Notes under the pieces: model-generated
Databases searched by the model: none
Told to the model about the DNA's origin: nothing
What the model saw: only the letters and a program-made list of their open reading frames with translations
Shown: positions 1-7,427 of the stretch, piece after piece
How the letters are laid out: each line of letters starts with the position of its first letter
How positions within the stretch are numbered: position 1 is the first letter of the stretch
Assembly (NCBI GenBank): GCA_002299195.1
Contig: DBOA01000146.1
Span: 1 to 9,853 of the forward strand
Direction: 5' to 3'
Length of the DNA stretch: 9,853 bases
DNA from: Sphingomonadales bacterium UBA658
GTDB taxonomy: Bacteria; Pseudomonadota; Alphaproteobacteria; Sphingomonadales; Sphingomonadaceae
Made by a program: the position numbers and the translations under genes

Positions 1-744
1 AATGGATTTTTCCGCAGCTTCCAGCGCGCGGCTGCTGCCGTCGTCTTCACCAGTGCCCATCATTGCCTTGCCCATTTCGTGCATGACAGAACGGACGTCG
101 GCAAAGTCGAGGTTGATGAGGCCGGGCATAACCATCAGGTCCGTGATGCCACGAACGCCCTGCTGCAACACTTCGTCAGCAAGCTGGAATGCTTCCTTAA
201 ATGTTGTGTTCGGGTTGGCGACCAGGAACAGATTCTGGTTTGGAATAACGATCAGCGTATCAACATGTTGCTGCAATTCGATGATACCCGATTCTGCGGA
301 CCGCATGCGGCGCGAACCTTCGAACATGAACGGCTTGGTTACGACACCGACCGTCAAAATGTTCATTTCGCGCGCAACCTTGGCGATAACAGGTGCAGCG
401 CCCGTTCCGGTGCCGCCGCCCATACCAGCCGCAATAAAGCACATGTGGCAACCGGTAAGCGCCACTTTCACTTGCTCAAGCGTTTCTTCAGCCGCAGCAC
501 GGCCAACTTCCGGGCGTGAACCTGCGCCAAGACCCTGCGTGATTTCAGGTCCAAGCTGAATGCGATATTCGGCAGGGGACGCGTTCAGCGCCTGTGCGTC
601 GGTGTTGGCAACGACGAAGTCGACGCCTTCTACCTTTGCGCTGATCATGTTGGCCACGGCGTTACCGCCTGCGCCACCAACACCAATAACTGCAATTTTT
701 GGCTTCAACTCGTCAACCATTGGTGGCCCGATATTGATGCTCAT
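1..744 (-). CDS. ftsZ: Cell division protein FtsZ (3' end cut by window edge)
   Basis: FtsZ is the tubulin-like GTPase that polymerises into the cytoplasmic Z-ring and recruits the divisome. The visible 248 codons cover the N-terminal GTP-binding domain and the start of the C-terminal GTPase-activating domain. The glycine-rich nucleotide loop GVGGAGGNA lies at residues 21-29, the tubulin signature GGGTGTG at 109-115, and the synergy (T7) loop NLDFAD at 211-216 with both acidic residues. The reading frame runs open to base 1. The protein normally continues about 80-250 residues further, including the variable linker and C-terminal peptide that binds FtsA, and these are not visible. The ATG at 744 is chosen because a strong Shine-Dalgarno (752-758) sits 7 bases upstream. 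An in-frame ATG at 720 lacks one. The gene follows ftsA after a non-coding gap, unlike the overlapping genes before it, so it may have an extra promoter. Identity is essentially certain. Confidence 0.98.
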   Translation of the reverse strand, partial: MSINIGPPMVDELKPKIAVIGVGGAGGNAVANMISAKVEGVDFVVANTDAQALNASPAEYRIQLGPEITQGLGAGSRPEVGRAAAEETLEQVKVALTGCHMCFIAAGMGGGTGTGAAPVIAKVAREMNILTVGVVTKPFMFEGSRRMRSAESGIIELQQHVDTLIVIPNQNLFLVANPNTTFKEAFQLADEVLQQGVRGITDLMVMPGLINLDFADVRSVMHEMGKAMMGTGEDDGSSRALEAAEKSI

Positions 745-751
745 AACTTTA

Positions 752-758
752 TCCCCCT
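752..758 (-). promoter_or_regulatory. Strong ribosome binding site of ftsZ
   Basis: On the minus strand the sequence AGGGGGA lies 7 bases before the ftsZ ATG at 744. It is the most purine-rich Shine-Dalgarno seen at any start in the window. That fits the high FtsZ level relative to FtsA and FtsQ known in other bacteria, and it decides the choice of start codon. The link to expression level is inference. Confidence 0.8.
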
Positions 759-788
759 AGCCTTCGTAGCTTGTTCGAAATTTTCACA

Positions 789-803
789 CTTTTGACACAA
801 AAG
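789..803. repeat. Perfect 6-3-6 inverted repeat upstream of ftsZ
   Basis: CTTTTG and CAAAAG are exact reverse complements around a 3-base centre ACA. The near edge is 45 bases upstream of the ftsZ start. The arms are too AT-rich, and lack a following T tract, for an intrinsic terminator. A protein-binding site is possible. A 6-base-arm palindrome in AT-rich DNA can also arise by chance. Confidence 0.5.
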
Positions 804-848
804 GATAAGGTGCACACTTAAAAATTCACGTTTTTGCACAGGTTTCTG

Positions 849-2114
849 TCAGAAATTCTCTCGTACTGCGCGTTTTATCCGTTCGATTAACCCCGGCATC
901 GTCCCGGCCATCTGTTCGACACGCAAATCATAACCTGATTTCAGGTCAACACGTTCCGATGCGGCATAATGAATCAATCCGACGAGCGTTGAAAATGCCG
1001 GTCCCGAATGTGCCTCGGGAATGCTGGCGAGGCCAGATGGACGGCCAATGCGGACCGTACGGCCCAACGCGCCTTGCATATGTTCCGCTGCGCCCTTCAG
1101 TTCAGCGCCGCCGCCGGTCAACACCACCTGATGCCCAGATGGACCGGAGAAGCCCAAGGTTTTAAGCGCTTGCGCGATTTCGGTGACGATGGAGTCCACG
1201 CGCTGGCAGACCACGGCGTTCAACTGCGCCTTGGTGATGCGCGGTGCGTTAGCGCCGGCTTCAACGCCGTTTTCATCGGGTCCAATGTCGAGCACTTCTT
1301 GATGATCGCGCGGGCTGGTTAAGGCAGATCCGTGGAAGCATTTCAGCCGCTCGGCCTGTGCCCTGCGAATACCGAAGGCCGATGCGATGTCGTCGGTAAT
1401 ATCAGACGCGCCCTTTTGAATGGTTTCCAGCCCGACGAGCATGCCGCCGATGAAGACCGACACATTCGTTACCGCCGCGCCAAATTCGACAAGGGCGACA
1501 CCAAGTTCACGTTCTTCCGCCGTCAAGCACGCAAGGCCAGTGGCCACTGGACCAACAACGAGCGACTCAACATCAAGATGCGCGGCGCGCACCGTCATAT
1601 CCATGTTCCGAACAGGCGACTGGTCCGCCAGAACGACATGGACATCGACGCCAAGGCGGTCGGCATGCAGTCCAAGCGGGTTCGCAACACCGCCAACACC
1701 ATCCAGCGAGTATAATGTTGGCTGTATATGAAGCGCAATTTTGCCGCCGGTCTGAATGTTCGCACGTCCAGCCTGAAGCAATTCGTCGACATCTTCCTGC
1801 GTGATGCGGTCACCACCCAGTTCAATTTCGACGGGCGCAAGCAAGCTATCCAGCCCGCCGGCCGACATGCCCACCCACACGCGGTCGATGTTCAGCCCGG
1901 CAATCCGCTCGGCCTGTTCAACGGCATGGCGCACGGACAATTCAGCTTGTTCGACATCGGCAATACAGCCGCGTGTGACGCCCCTGCTCTCGCGTTGGCC
2001 GGTTCCCAGCACCAACAGCTCGCCACTGTCGGTCACCCCAGCGATGAGTGCCGAAACTTTCGAAGAGCCAATATCAATGGCCGAAATTAGTTTTTCAACG
2101 CGTGCAGCTCTCAT
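849..2114 (-). CDS. ftsA: Cell division protein FtsA
   Basis: FtsA is the actin-like ATPase that tethers FtsZ filaments to the inner membrane and links the Z-ring to FtsQ, FtsW and other late divisome proteins. The product has 421 residues, the usual length. The phosphate-1 loop AIDIGSSKV is at residues 12-20. The phosphate-2 region at about 208-221 reads LVEFGAAVTNVSVF, where many homologues have Asp and a more Gly-rich loop. The adenosine motif VLTGGGAEL is at 331-339. The last 14 residues, GLIERIKRAVRENF, form the expected basic amphipathic helix for membrane attachment. The ATG at 2114 overlaps the ftsQ stop as ATGA, with GGAAGAG upstream on the minus strand, so translation is probably coupled to ftsQ. 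Apart from the phosphate-2 variation the gene looks normal, and ftsZ follows it. Confidence 0.98.
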   Translation of the reverse strand: MRAARVEKLISAIDIGSSKVSALIAGVTDSGELLVLGTGQRESRGVTRGCIADVEQAELSVRHAVEQAERIAGLNIDRVWVGMSAGGLDSLLAPVEIELGGDRITQEDVDELLQAGRANIQTGGKIALHIQPTLYSLDGVGGVANPLGLHADRLGVDVHVVLADQSPVRNMDMTVRAAHLDVESLVVGPVATGLACLTAEERELGVALVEFGAAVTNVSVFIGGMLVGLETIQKGASDITDDIASAFGIRRAQAERLKCFHGSALTSPRDHQEVLDIGPDENGVEAGANAPRITKAQLNAVVCQRVDSIVTEIAQALKTLGFSGPSGHQVVLTGGGAELKGAAEHMQGALGRTVRIGRPSGLASIPEAHSGPAFSTLVGLIHYAASERVDLKSGYDLRVEQMAGTMPGLIERIKRAVRENF

Positions 2115-3025
2115 ACTTCTCTTCCGCTGGTGGTCGACGTTATATCGCCGCTTTCTACTTTAACAGGTTCGACTTTGGGTGCCTTGCGGAAATATGCACG
2201 TTCGGGGTCGCGCAAGTCGAAATGGATCAGGTCGCGGCCAAGCAGCCGGTGGATACCATCCATCCGCGCAAAATTGAGCAACGCCTCTGCCGCTGCCTTT
2301 TCACCCTCTGGCAAGGCCAATGTTTCACCGCTCTGAAACTGCAAATCCCAACGGCGGTTGCCCACCCATGTTGCGCCAATGACTTGCGCTTTCAGTGCGG
2401 AGGCATTGTCGAGCAAGGTGTTGAGCGCGACGGCATGCCGGTTCGCGTCAATGCCATTCAATGTCGGCAAATCACCACCTTCGTCCGCCGCAATATTTTG
2501 CAGGACAATCCCGTTGGCATCGATCAGCGAGTATTTGCCGTTGCGTTGCCAAATCGCCGCTGGCTTGCGTTCGACGATTTCGACCGCAAGCGTATCGGGC
2601 AAACGGCGCGCCACGCGGGCGTCTTTGATCCAGCCATATTTCAGTAAGTCTGCGCGGACCTTGTCGATGTCCACCAACGGCATCGCACGGTCTTTTTCGG
2701 CAAGGACAAGTTGATAGACCCGAACTTGGTCCACACGCTCCATGCCGGTGACTTCAACGCGCTGCACCTGAAAGCCGGCCTTTGCAGCGAGCGATGCATA
2801 TTGCTGATACGCCGCGGCGGTGACGCCGGCATATTGGGCAATGGCAAATAGCAGTACCGCCAGCGCGGTTACAAAAATCCATGTGAGCGCGCGCTGCACA
2901 TCTTCTTCCGAAAACGGCAGGATCCGCATGATCCGGTCAACCCATGATATTTGCAGCACTTTCTTGCGCGGGTTCGGCGCAGCGGCCTTGCGCTTTGCAG
3001 CAGGTTTTCGTGCAGCGGCCGCCAT
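2111..3025 (-). CDS. ftsQ: Cell division protein FtsQ (DivIB family)
   Basis: FtsQ is a bitopic inner-membrane protein that scaffolds the divisome, binding FtsB-FtsL and linking early and late division proteins. The 304-residue product has a cytoplasmic tail of about 45 residues rich in Ala, Lys and Arg, then one membrane segment at about 46-66. A POTRA domain follows at about 84-153, beginning FQVQRVEVTGMERV and ending in the typical LPDTLAVEIVERKPAAIW stretch. The beta domain runs to about residue 280 (KYSLIDANGIVL, then WDLQFQSGETLALPEG, then DLRDPERAYFR). A polar tail of about 24 residues ends the protein. The ATG at 3025 shares one base with the ddl TAA stop. GAGG lies 10 bases upstream. 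FtsQ diverges quickly in sequence, so the assignment rests on domain order plus position between ddl and ftsA. Together these leave little doubt. Confidence 0.96.
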   Translation of the reverse strand: MAAAARKPAAKRKAAAPNPRKKVLQISWVDRIMRILPFSEEDVQRALTWIFVTALAVLLFAIAQYAGVTAAAYQQYASLAAKAGFQVQRVEVTGMERVDQVRVYQLVLAEKDRAMPLVDIDKVRADLLKYGWIKDARVARRLPDTLAVEIVERKPAAIWQRNGKYSLIDANGIVLQNIAADEGGDLPTLNGIDANRHAVALNTLLDNASALKAQVIGATWVGNRRWDLQFQSGETLALPEGEKAAAEALLNFARMDGIHRLLGRDLIHFDLRDPERAYFRKAPKVEPVKVESGDITSTTSGREV

Positions 3026-3948
3026 TATGCCAACGCCTCTTTGACGATCATGTCGACCAATTGTTCATAGCTGATGCCAACGTGCCGCGCCTGTTCGGGC
3101 ACGAGGCTCAGCGGCGTCATTCCCGGCTGCGTGTTGGTTTCCAGCACGAACACACCGTTTTTGCCCAATTCATCGTCCCAACGGAAATCGGTGCGTGATG
3201 CGCCTTTGCAGCCCAGCAACCGGTGCGCATCCAATGCGACATCCAACATATATTGCGCAATATCATCGGGGATTTCAGCCGGGCAAATATGCTCGGTCAG
3301 GCCGTCCGTATATTTGGCATCAAAATCGTAAAAGCCGCTCTTTGGCTTTAACTCGGTAACGCACAACGCCTTGCCGCCCAGCACCGCCACCGTCAGTTCG
3401 CGGCCCTTGATAAAGGGTTCGGCCAGCAATGTCGCAAATTCCTGCCAAGGCCCCTTGGCATCGCGCGAGATCGGGTTTCCATAATTGCTGGCTTCGGTGA
3501 CAATGGCGACGCCAACCGAGCTGCCTTCATTGACGGGCTTCAACACATAAGGCCGCGGCAATGGGTCAGCGGAGAACAGGCTTTCGCTATCCACCATCGT
3601 GCCCTTTGGCATCGGAATGCCGGCGGGCACCAGCCGCTGCTTCGTCAATTCCTTGTCGATGGCAATCACCGACGTCACCATGCCGCTATGGGTATATTTA
3701 ATGCCCATCAGGTCGAGCATGCCCTGCACCGACCCATCTTCACCCGGAACGCCATGCAGCGCGTTAAACACGACATCAGGGCGCAGCGCGGCCAAAACCT
3801 GCGCAACATTGTGGTCCATGTCGACACGGCTGACCTTATAGCCCAGTTTCTCAAGCGCATCGGCCACGCCATTGCCGCTCATCAACGACACAGGCCGTTC
3901 GTTTGACCAGCCACCCATCAATACCGCTACGTGGATTTGCTCACTCAT
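3025..3948 (-). CDS. ddl: D-alanine--D-alanine ligase
   Basis: This cytoplasmic ATP-grasp enzyme joins two D-Ala molecules, using ATP, into the dipeptide added by MurF. It has 307 residues, the usual length for DdlB-type enzymes. Visible motifs are GGWSNERPVS at 12-21 with the D-Ala-binding Glu17, ALHGVPGEDG at 63-72, the serine loop EGSSVGV at 141-147, and YDFDAKY at 207-213. Tyr213 corresponds to the Tyr216 of E. coli DdlB, which specifies D-Ala rather than D-Lac as second substrate. R252 in SRTDFRWD and the metal-binding stretch ETNTQPGMT at 270-278 are also present. These residues predict an ordinary, vancomycin-type-sensitive D-Ala-D-Ala product. The ATG at 3948 overlaps the murB stop as ATGA, with GGGTGA upstream. 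The ftsQ start overlaps its own stop by one base. Confidence 0.98.
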   Translation of the reverse strand: MSEQIHVAVLMGGWSNERPVSLMSGNGVADALEKLGYKVSRVDMDHNVAQVLAALRPDVVFNALHGVPGEDGSVQGMLDLMGIKYTHSGMVTSVIAIDKELTKQRLVPAGIPMPKGTMVDSESLFSADPLPRPYVLKPVNEGSSVGVAIVTEASNYGNPISRDAKGPWQEFATLLAEPFIKGRELTVAVLGGKALCVTELKPKSGFYDFDAKYTDGLTEHICPAEIPDDIAQYMLDVALDAHRLLGCKGASRTDFRWDDELGKNGVFVLETNTQPGMTPLSLVPEQARHVGISYEQLVDMIVKEALA

Positions 3949-4841
3949 TTTGTTTCACCCACGCGTTGTATTTCCCAATGCAGGTCAATGCCTGACTTCG
4001 CCTTTACGCGCTGGCGAACTTCATCGCCCAACGCCTCAATCTCGGCGCTTGTCGCATCGCCTGTGTTAATCAAAAAGTTGGTATGTTTTTCCGAAACCTG
4101 CGCGCCGCCGATTTGCAGTCCGCGGCATCCCGCTTCGTCAACCAACTGCCATGCTTTATGTCCGTCCGGATTTTTGAAGGTCGATCCACCCGTTTTTGAA
4201 CGCAGCGGCTGCGATGCTTCGCGCGCGGCGCCGATCCGGTCCATCTCGGCCTGAATGGCGTCCGCTGCGCCCGGCACACCCCGAAAGCGCGCACCGACCA
4301 CAATTGCGCCATCGGGAAGCTCGGAATGGCGATAGCTATAATGCAGGTCTTCAACCGACAAGGTCGCAAGCGCGCCATAGCGCATCACGACATCGCAATC
4401 GACCAATATATCCTTCACCTCGCCGCCATAAGCCCCGCCGTTCATGCGCACAAAGCCGCCGACCGTGCCGGGAATGGACCGCAGAAATTCAAGCCCCGAA
4501 ATGCCATTGTCGCGCGCGGTTGACGATACCAATATGCCCGAGGCCCCTGCCCCGCAATTCAGCGTGACTGCGTCAATTGGCGTTACTTTGGCAAAGGCTT
4601 TGCCAAGGCGAACGACAACGCCCCTAACGCCGCCATCACGCACAATCAGGTTGGAGCCAAGGCCAAGCGCCATGACGGGCACAGCTGGATCAAGCTGACG
4701 CAGAAATTCTTGCAGGTCGTTGATGTCTTTGGGTTCGAAAAGATATTCCGCGCTGCCGCCCGACTTAAACCACACCAATGGCGCAAGCGGCGCGTCAGGC
4801 GTTAACTTGCCTTCAACCTTTGGAAGGATGTTCACGCTCAT
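3945..4841 (-). CDS. murB: UDP-N-acetylenolpyruvoylglucosamine reductase
   Basis: MurB is a cytoplasmic FAD enzyme that uses NADPH to reduce the enolpyruvyl group of UDP-GlcNAc-enolpyruvate, giving UDP-MurNAc. The product has 298 residues, the size of the short type II class that lacks the extra domain segment of E. coli MurB. The FAD-binding segments are ALGLGSNLIVRDGGV at 58-72 and SIPGTVGGFVRMNGGAYGGE at 122-141. The substrate motif YRHSEL is at 170-175. The proton-donor serine is Ser220 in KTGGSTFKNP (216-225), followed by EAGCRGLQIGGAQVSEKH at 236-253. Near the C-terminus Glu290 matches the conserved catalytic glutamate. The ATG at 4841 overlaps the murC stop as ATGA; the only purine run before it is AAGG about 11 bases upstream, so translation probably depends on coupling to murC. 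Confidence 0.97.
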   Translation of the reverse strand: MSVNILPKVEGKLTPDAPLAPLVWFKSGGSAEYLFEPKDINDLQEFLRQLDPAVPVMALGLGSNLIVRDGGVRGVVVRLGKAFAKVTPIDAVTLNCGAGASGILVSSTARDNGISGLEFLRSIPGTVGGFVRMNGGAYGGEVKDILVDCDVVMRYGALATLSVEDLHYSYRHSELPDGAIVVGARFRGVPGAADAIQAEMDRIGAAREASQPLRSKTGGSTFKNPDGHKAWQLVDEAGCRGLQIGGAQVSEKHTNFLINTGDATSAEIEALGDEVRQRVKAKSGIDLHWEIQRVGETK

Positions 4842-6244
4842 GCACGGGCTGCCTTAATGGCGTCCGCAAGTCCCGCTGCCCATTTGGTGATGTCGCCTGC
4901 GCCAAGGCAGACAACCATGTCATTTTCCTGCACCGTTTCCGCAAGCTTCACTGCAAGCGCGTGCGCATCCGCGATGGTCGCCGCCGAACGGTGCCCGCGC
5001 GCCTTTATACCATTCACAAGCGCTTCGGAATCAACACCCTCAATGGGCGCTTCGCCTGCGGCGTAGACGGGCGAAATGAAGACCATATCGGCGTCGTTAA
5101 ACGCCTGTTGGAAATCATCCATATGGTCGCGCAAGCGGGTGAAGCGATGCGGTTGCGCCACGGCAATCACGCGGCCCTGTGCGCCTTCGCGTGCTGCAGA
5201 CAGAACCGCGCGGATTTCAACGGGGTGATGGCCATAATCGTCGATTATGGTCATGCCATCGACTTCGCCAACCTTTGTAAAGCGCCGTTTGACACCGCCG
5301 AATTTGTCAAAGCCGTGCGCGACCGCTTCATCGCTCATGCCCATTTCAAGGCCGACCGCGATGGCAGACAAAGCATTTTGCACATTATGCCGTCCGGGCA
5401 TTGGCAAGACGACGCCCTCTATCGTGCGTTGCGATCCGTCGCGGGCGCGGACAACGACATCGAAGCGATTGCCACCGGGGAACGATGTTACATTCTCGCC
5501 GCGAATGTCGGCCTGCGCCGAAAAACCATAAGTAATAATCCGGCGATCGCGGATCTTGGGCAAAATCGCCTGAACCTCTGGATGGTCGAGGCACATGATT
5601 GCCGCGCCATAAAAAGGCACGTTTTCGACAAATTCGACAAAGGCGCGCTTGATTGCATCGAAATCGCCATAATGGTCGAGATGCTCTGGATCGATGTTGG
5701 TGACAACCGCCAGCGTGCCATCAAGGCGCAGGAAGCTGCCGTCGCTTTCGTCGGCCTCAACAACCATCCAGTCACTCGCACCCAGACGCGCGTTTGAGCC
5801 ATAGCTGTTGATGATGCCGCCGTTAATCACGGTGGGGTCAATGCCGCCATGATCGAGCATCGCCGCAATCATGGACGTCGTCGTTGTCTTGCCATGCGTC
5901 CCTGCCACGGCAACGGTGTTCTTCAACCGCATCAGCTCAGCCAGCATTTCTGCGCGGCGGACCAGTGGAATGCGGCGTTCAAGCGCAGCATCGCGTTCGG
6001 GATTGCCTTTTTTGACCGCAGTCGACGTCACCACAACAGCCGCATCGCCAAGGTTATCCGCGCTATGCCCGATCATCACCTTGATACCGCGCTTGCGCAG
6101 GCCATCGACAACATAGCTGTCGGCGATGTCGCTGCCCTGCACCTGATAGCCAAGATTGTGCATGACCTCGGCAATGCCGGACATGCCGATGCCGCCAATG
6201 CCGACAAAATGGACGATGCCAATATCCGTTGGGACGCCCTTCAT
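4838..6244 (-). CDS. murC: UDP-N-acetylmuramate--L-alanine ligase
   Basis: MurC is the cytoplasmic Mur ligase that attaches L-Ala to UDP-MurNAc with ATP, the first amino acid of the stem peptide. The 468-residue product shows all three Mur-ligase domains. The N-terminal UDP-binding fold has GIGGIGMSG at 15-23. The central ATPase domain has the P-loop GTHGKTTTT at 115-123, EADESDGSF at 163-171 and NIDPEHLDHY at 183-192. The C-terminal domain includes PGRHNVQNA at 283-291, GVKRRF at 317-322, DDYGHHP at 335-341 and QPHRFTR at 364-370. The HGKTTTT plus DYGHHP combination distinguishes MurC from MurD, MurE and MurF. The ATG at 6244 shares one base with the murG TAA stop, and GAAAGAG lies 6 bases upstream. 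No anomalies are visible. Confidence 0.98.
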   Translation of the reverse strand: MKGVPTDIGIVHFVGIGGIGMSGIAEVMHNLGYQVQGSDIADSYVVDGLRKRGIKVMIGHSADNLGDAAVVVTSTAVKKGNPERDAALERRIPLVRRAEMLAELMRLKNTVAVAGTHGKTTTTSMIAAMLDHGGIDPTVINGGIINSYGSNARLGASDWMVVEADESDGSFLRLDGTLAVVTNIDPEHLDHYGDFDAIKRAFVEFVENVPFYGAAIMCLDHPEVQAILPKIRDRRIITYGFSAQADIRGENVTSFPGGNRFDVVVRARDGSQRTIEGVVLPMPGRHNVQNALSAIAVGLEMGMSDEAVAHGFDKFGGVKRRFTKVGEVDGMTIIDDYGHHPVEIRAVLSAAREGAQGRVIAVAQPHRFTRLRDHMDDFQQAFNDADMVFISPVYAAGEAPIEGVDSEALVNGIKARGHRSAATIADAHALAVKLAETVQENDMVVCLGAGDITKWAAGLADAIKAARA

Positions 6245-7422
6245 TATATGCTCTTTCGTGCGAGTGCGGGTGCGGCACCAAAGGATGCCGATGTGTCGGG
6301 CTTTGTGGTCAGACCATGCATAATTGGCGCGCGGCCAAAGGATTCCACAAGGTCCGCCAAATCGGCAACAGCGTTAGGACGGCCGCAGCTTTTCGCCGCC
6401 TTTGCCGCATTTTCGAGCGCGCCGGGTTCAAGTGCAATCTTCTCTATTTGCTTGGCGAGTTCAACCGCGGTGAAGGCTGGCTGCGCAATCGCGCGCGCGC
6501 CGCCGGCTGCGACCATTTCTTTGACGTTGTAGATTTGATGATCATCGGTCGCACTTGGCAAGGGCACCAAAATCGCTGGACGTCCGGCGCAGGTCAGTTC
6601 GGCCACCGTTGATGCACCCGCACGTCCAATGACCATATGCGCCCAGCCCAAACGTTCGGGCAGGTCGGGCAGATAGGTTGCAAGCTCTGCCGGAATGTCA
6701 TGTGCGGCATATGCCTGACGGACCATCTCAATATCTTCTTCGCGGCACTGCTGCGTGACCTGAAGACGGCGGCGCAAATTCAGCGGCAGGCGGGCAAGGC
6801 CATCGGGGACAATGTCGGACAATATGGTCGCGCCTTGGCTCCCCCCCGTCACAAGCACACGGAAAATGCCGTCGGCCAAAAGCGGGGGATAGGGCTCACC
6901 ACGCAGCGCCAACACATCTTCGCGGACCGGATTACCAACCAGATGCACCTTGCCGGCATAACGCGGCGACAGGCGCAGCACGTCGGGATAGGCCGTCGCA
7001 ATAGCGTTCACCTGCCGCGCCGTGAAGCGATTGACGCGGCCGAGCACGGCATTTTGTTCGTGAATGATTGCCGGAATTTTTTCGGCAAATGCGCCCAACA
7101 AGGCGGGGAATGCGGGATATCCGCCAAAGCCGACAACGGCCGTTGGGTCAAAGCCGGCGTAAAAGCGCCGCGCCATCATGCGGCCTTCCGCGATAGCCCG
7201 AATGCCGGGCAGCCAGCTGCGCGGGCTTTTCGTGATACGGCCTGCGGGCAAAATATGCGTCGCCATTTTTTCAGGGCAGCCCGGAATTTTCGCACCGCGC
7301 GCATCGGTTATCAGAGCAACATGGTGGCCTCTATTCAGAAGCTCCTGCCCCAGCGCAAATGCAGGGATAAGATGCCCCCCTGTCCCGCCAGCGGCCAACA
7401 CATAATGCCGAGAAATCGTCAT
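6244..7422 (-). CDS. murG: Undecaprenyl-diphospho-muramoylpentapeptide beta-N-acetylglucosaminyltransferase
   Basis: MurG is a GT28 (GT-B fold) glycosyltransferase on the inner face of the cytoplasmic membrane. It transfers GlcNAc from UDP-GlcNAc to lipid I, forming lipid II. The product has 392 residues. Visible motifs are the first glycine loop GGTGGH at 12-17, GFGGYP at 98-103, HEQN at 121-124, GNPVR at 163-167, and the second glycine loop GGSQGA at 193-198. The UDP-GlcNAc-binding stretch GRAGASTVAE lies at 266-275 and DDHQ at 293-296. After about residue 365 there is a roughly 28-residue tail, low in complexity and not part of the conserved fold, which accounts for most of the extra length over E. 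coli MurG. The ATG at 7422 lies 5 bases after the ftsW stop, with AAGGGA overlapping the ftsW end. A run of seven G at 6841-6847 encodes part of GGSQGA without breaking the frame. Confidence 0.98.
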   Translation of the reverse strand: MTISRHYVLAAGGTGGHLIPAFALGQELLNRGHHVALITDARGAKIPGCPEKMATHILPAGRITKSPRSWLPGIRAIAEGRMMARRFYAGFDPTAVVGFGGYPAFPALLGAFAEKIPAIIHEQNAVLGRVNRFTARQVNAIATAYPDVLRLSPRYAGKVHLVGNPVREDVLALRGEPYPPLLADGIFRVLVTGGSQGATILSDIVPDGLARLPLNLRRRLQVTQQCREEDIEMVRQAYAAHDIPAELATYLPDLPERLGWAHMVIGRAGASTVAELTCAGRPAILVPLPSATDDHQIYNVKEMVAAGGARAIAQPAFTAVELAKQIEKIALEPGALENAAKAAKSCGRPNAVADLADLVESFGRAPIMHGLTTKPDTSASFGAAPALARKSI

Positions 7423-7427
7423 GGCCG

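Larger units (their letters stand above)
745..848 (-). promoter_or_regulatory. ftsA-ftsZ intergenic region, possible ftsZ promoter/operator
   Basis: This is the only substantial non-coding gap in the window, between the ftsA stop codon (849-851) and the ftsZ start (744). It is visibly more AT-rich than the surrounding genes. It contains a perfect inverted repeat at 789-803, two copies of CACACTT (785-791 and 813-819) and two of TGCACA (811-816 and 835-840). On the minus strand TATCCT at 807-802 is a weak -10-like hexamer, but no convincing -35 box stands 16-18 bases before it. No pair of CtrA-type TTAA half-sites and no GC-rich terminator hairpin is visible. Extra ftsZ promoters in the ftsA-ftsZ region are known in other bacteria; their presence here is inference. 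Confidence 0.4.

Noticed and set aside
2..559. A 185-codon plus-strand open frame opposite ftsZ
   Set aside because: It is composed mostly of Ser, Pro, Thr and Arg, as expected from the complement of a GC-rich gene. ftsZ on the other strand is clearly the real gene.
789..803. Possible intrinsic terminator between ftsA and ftsZ
   Set aside because: The hairpin stem is six base pairs, mostly A-T, with no U tract following on either strand, so it would be too weak to terminate transcription.
745..848. CtrA-binding motif or DnaA box upstream of ftsZ
   Set aside because: Only one TTAA half-site (818-821) is present, without a partner at the needed spacing. The closest DnaA-like stretch (TTATCCTTT on the minus strand at 808-800) matches only six of nine positions.
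2048..2647. A 199-codon plus-strand open frame opposite ftsQ and the ftsA start
   Set aside because: It is also in exact antisense register with ftsQ. No motif or supporting ribosome binding site was seen. Similar shadows occur opposite ftsA (1332-1715) and ftsW (7617-7973).
4778..5797. A 339-codon open frame on the plus strand opposite murC and the start of murB
   Set aside because: Its codons lie exactly opposite murC codons (its first positions pair with murC third positions). In that register stops arise only where murC uses TTA, CTA or TCA, codons rare in this genome, so a long open frame is expected by chance. Its translation shows no recognisable domain, while murC is fully conserved.
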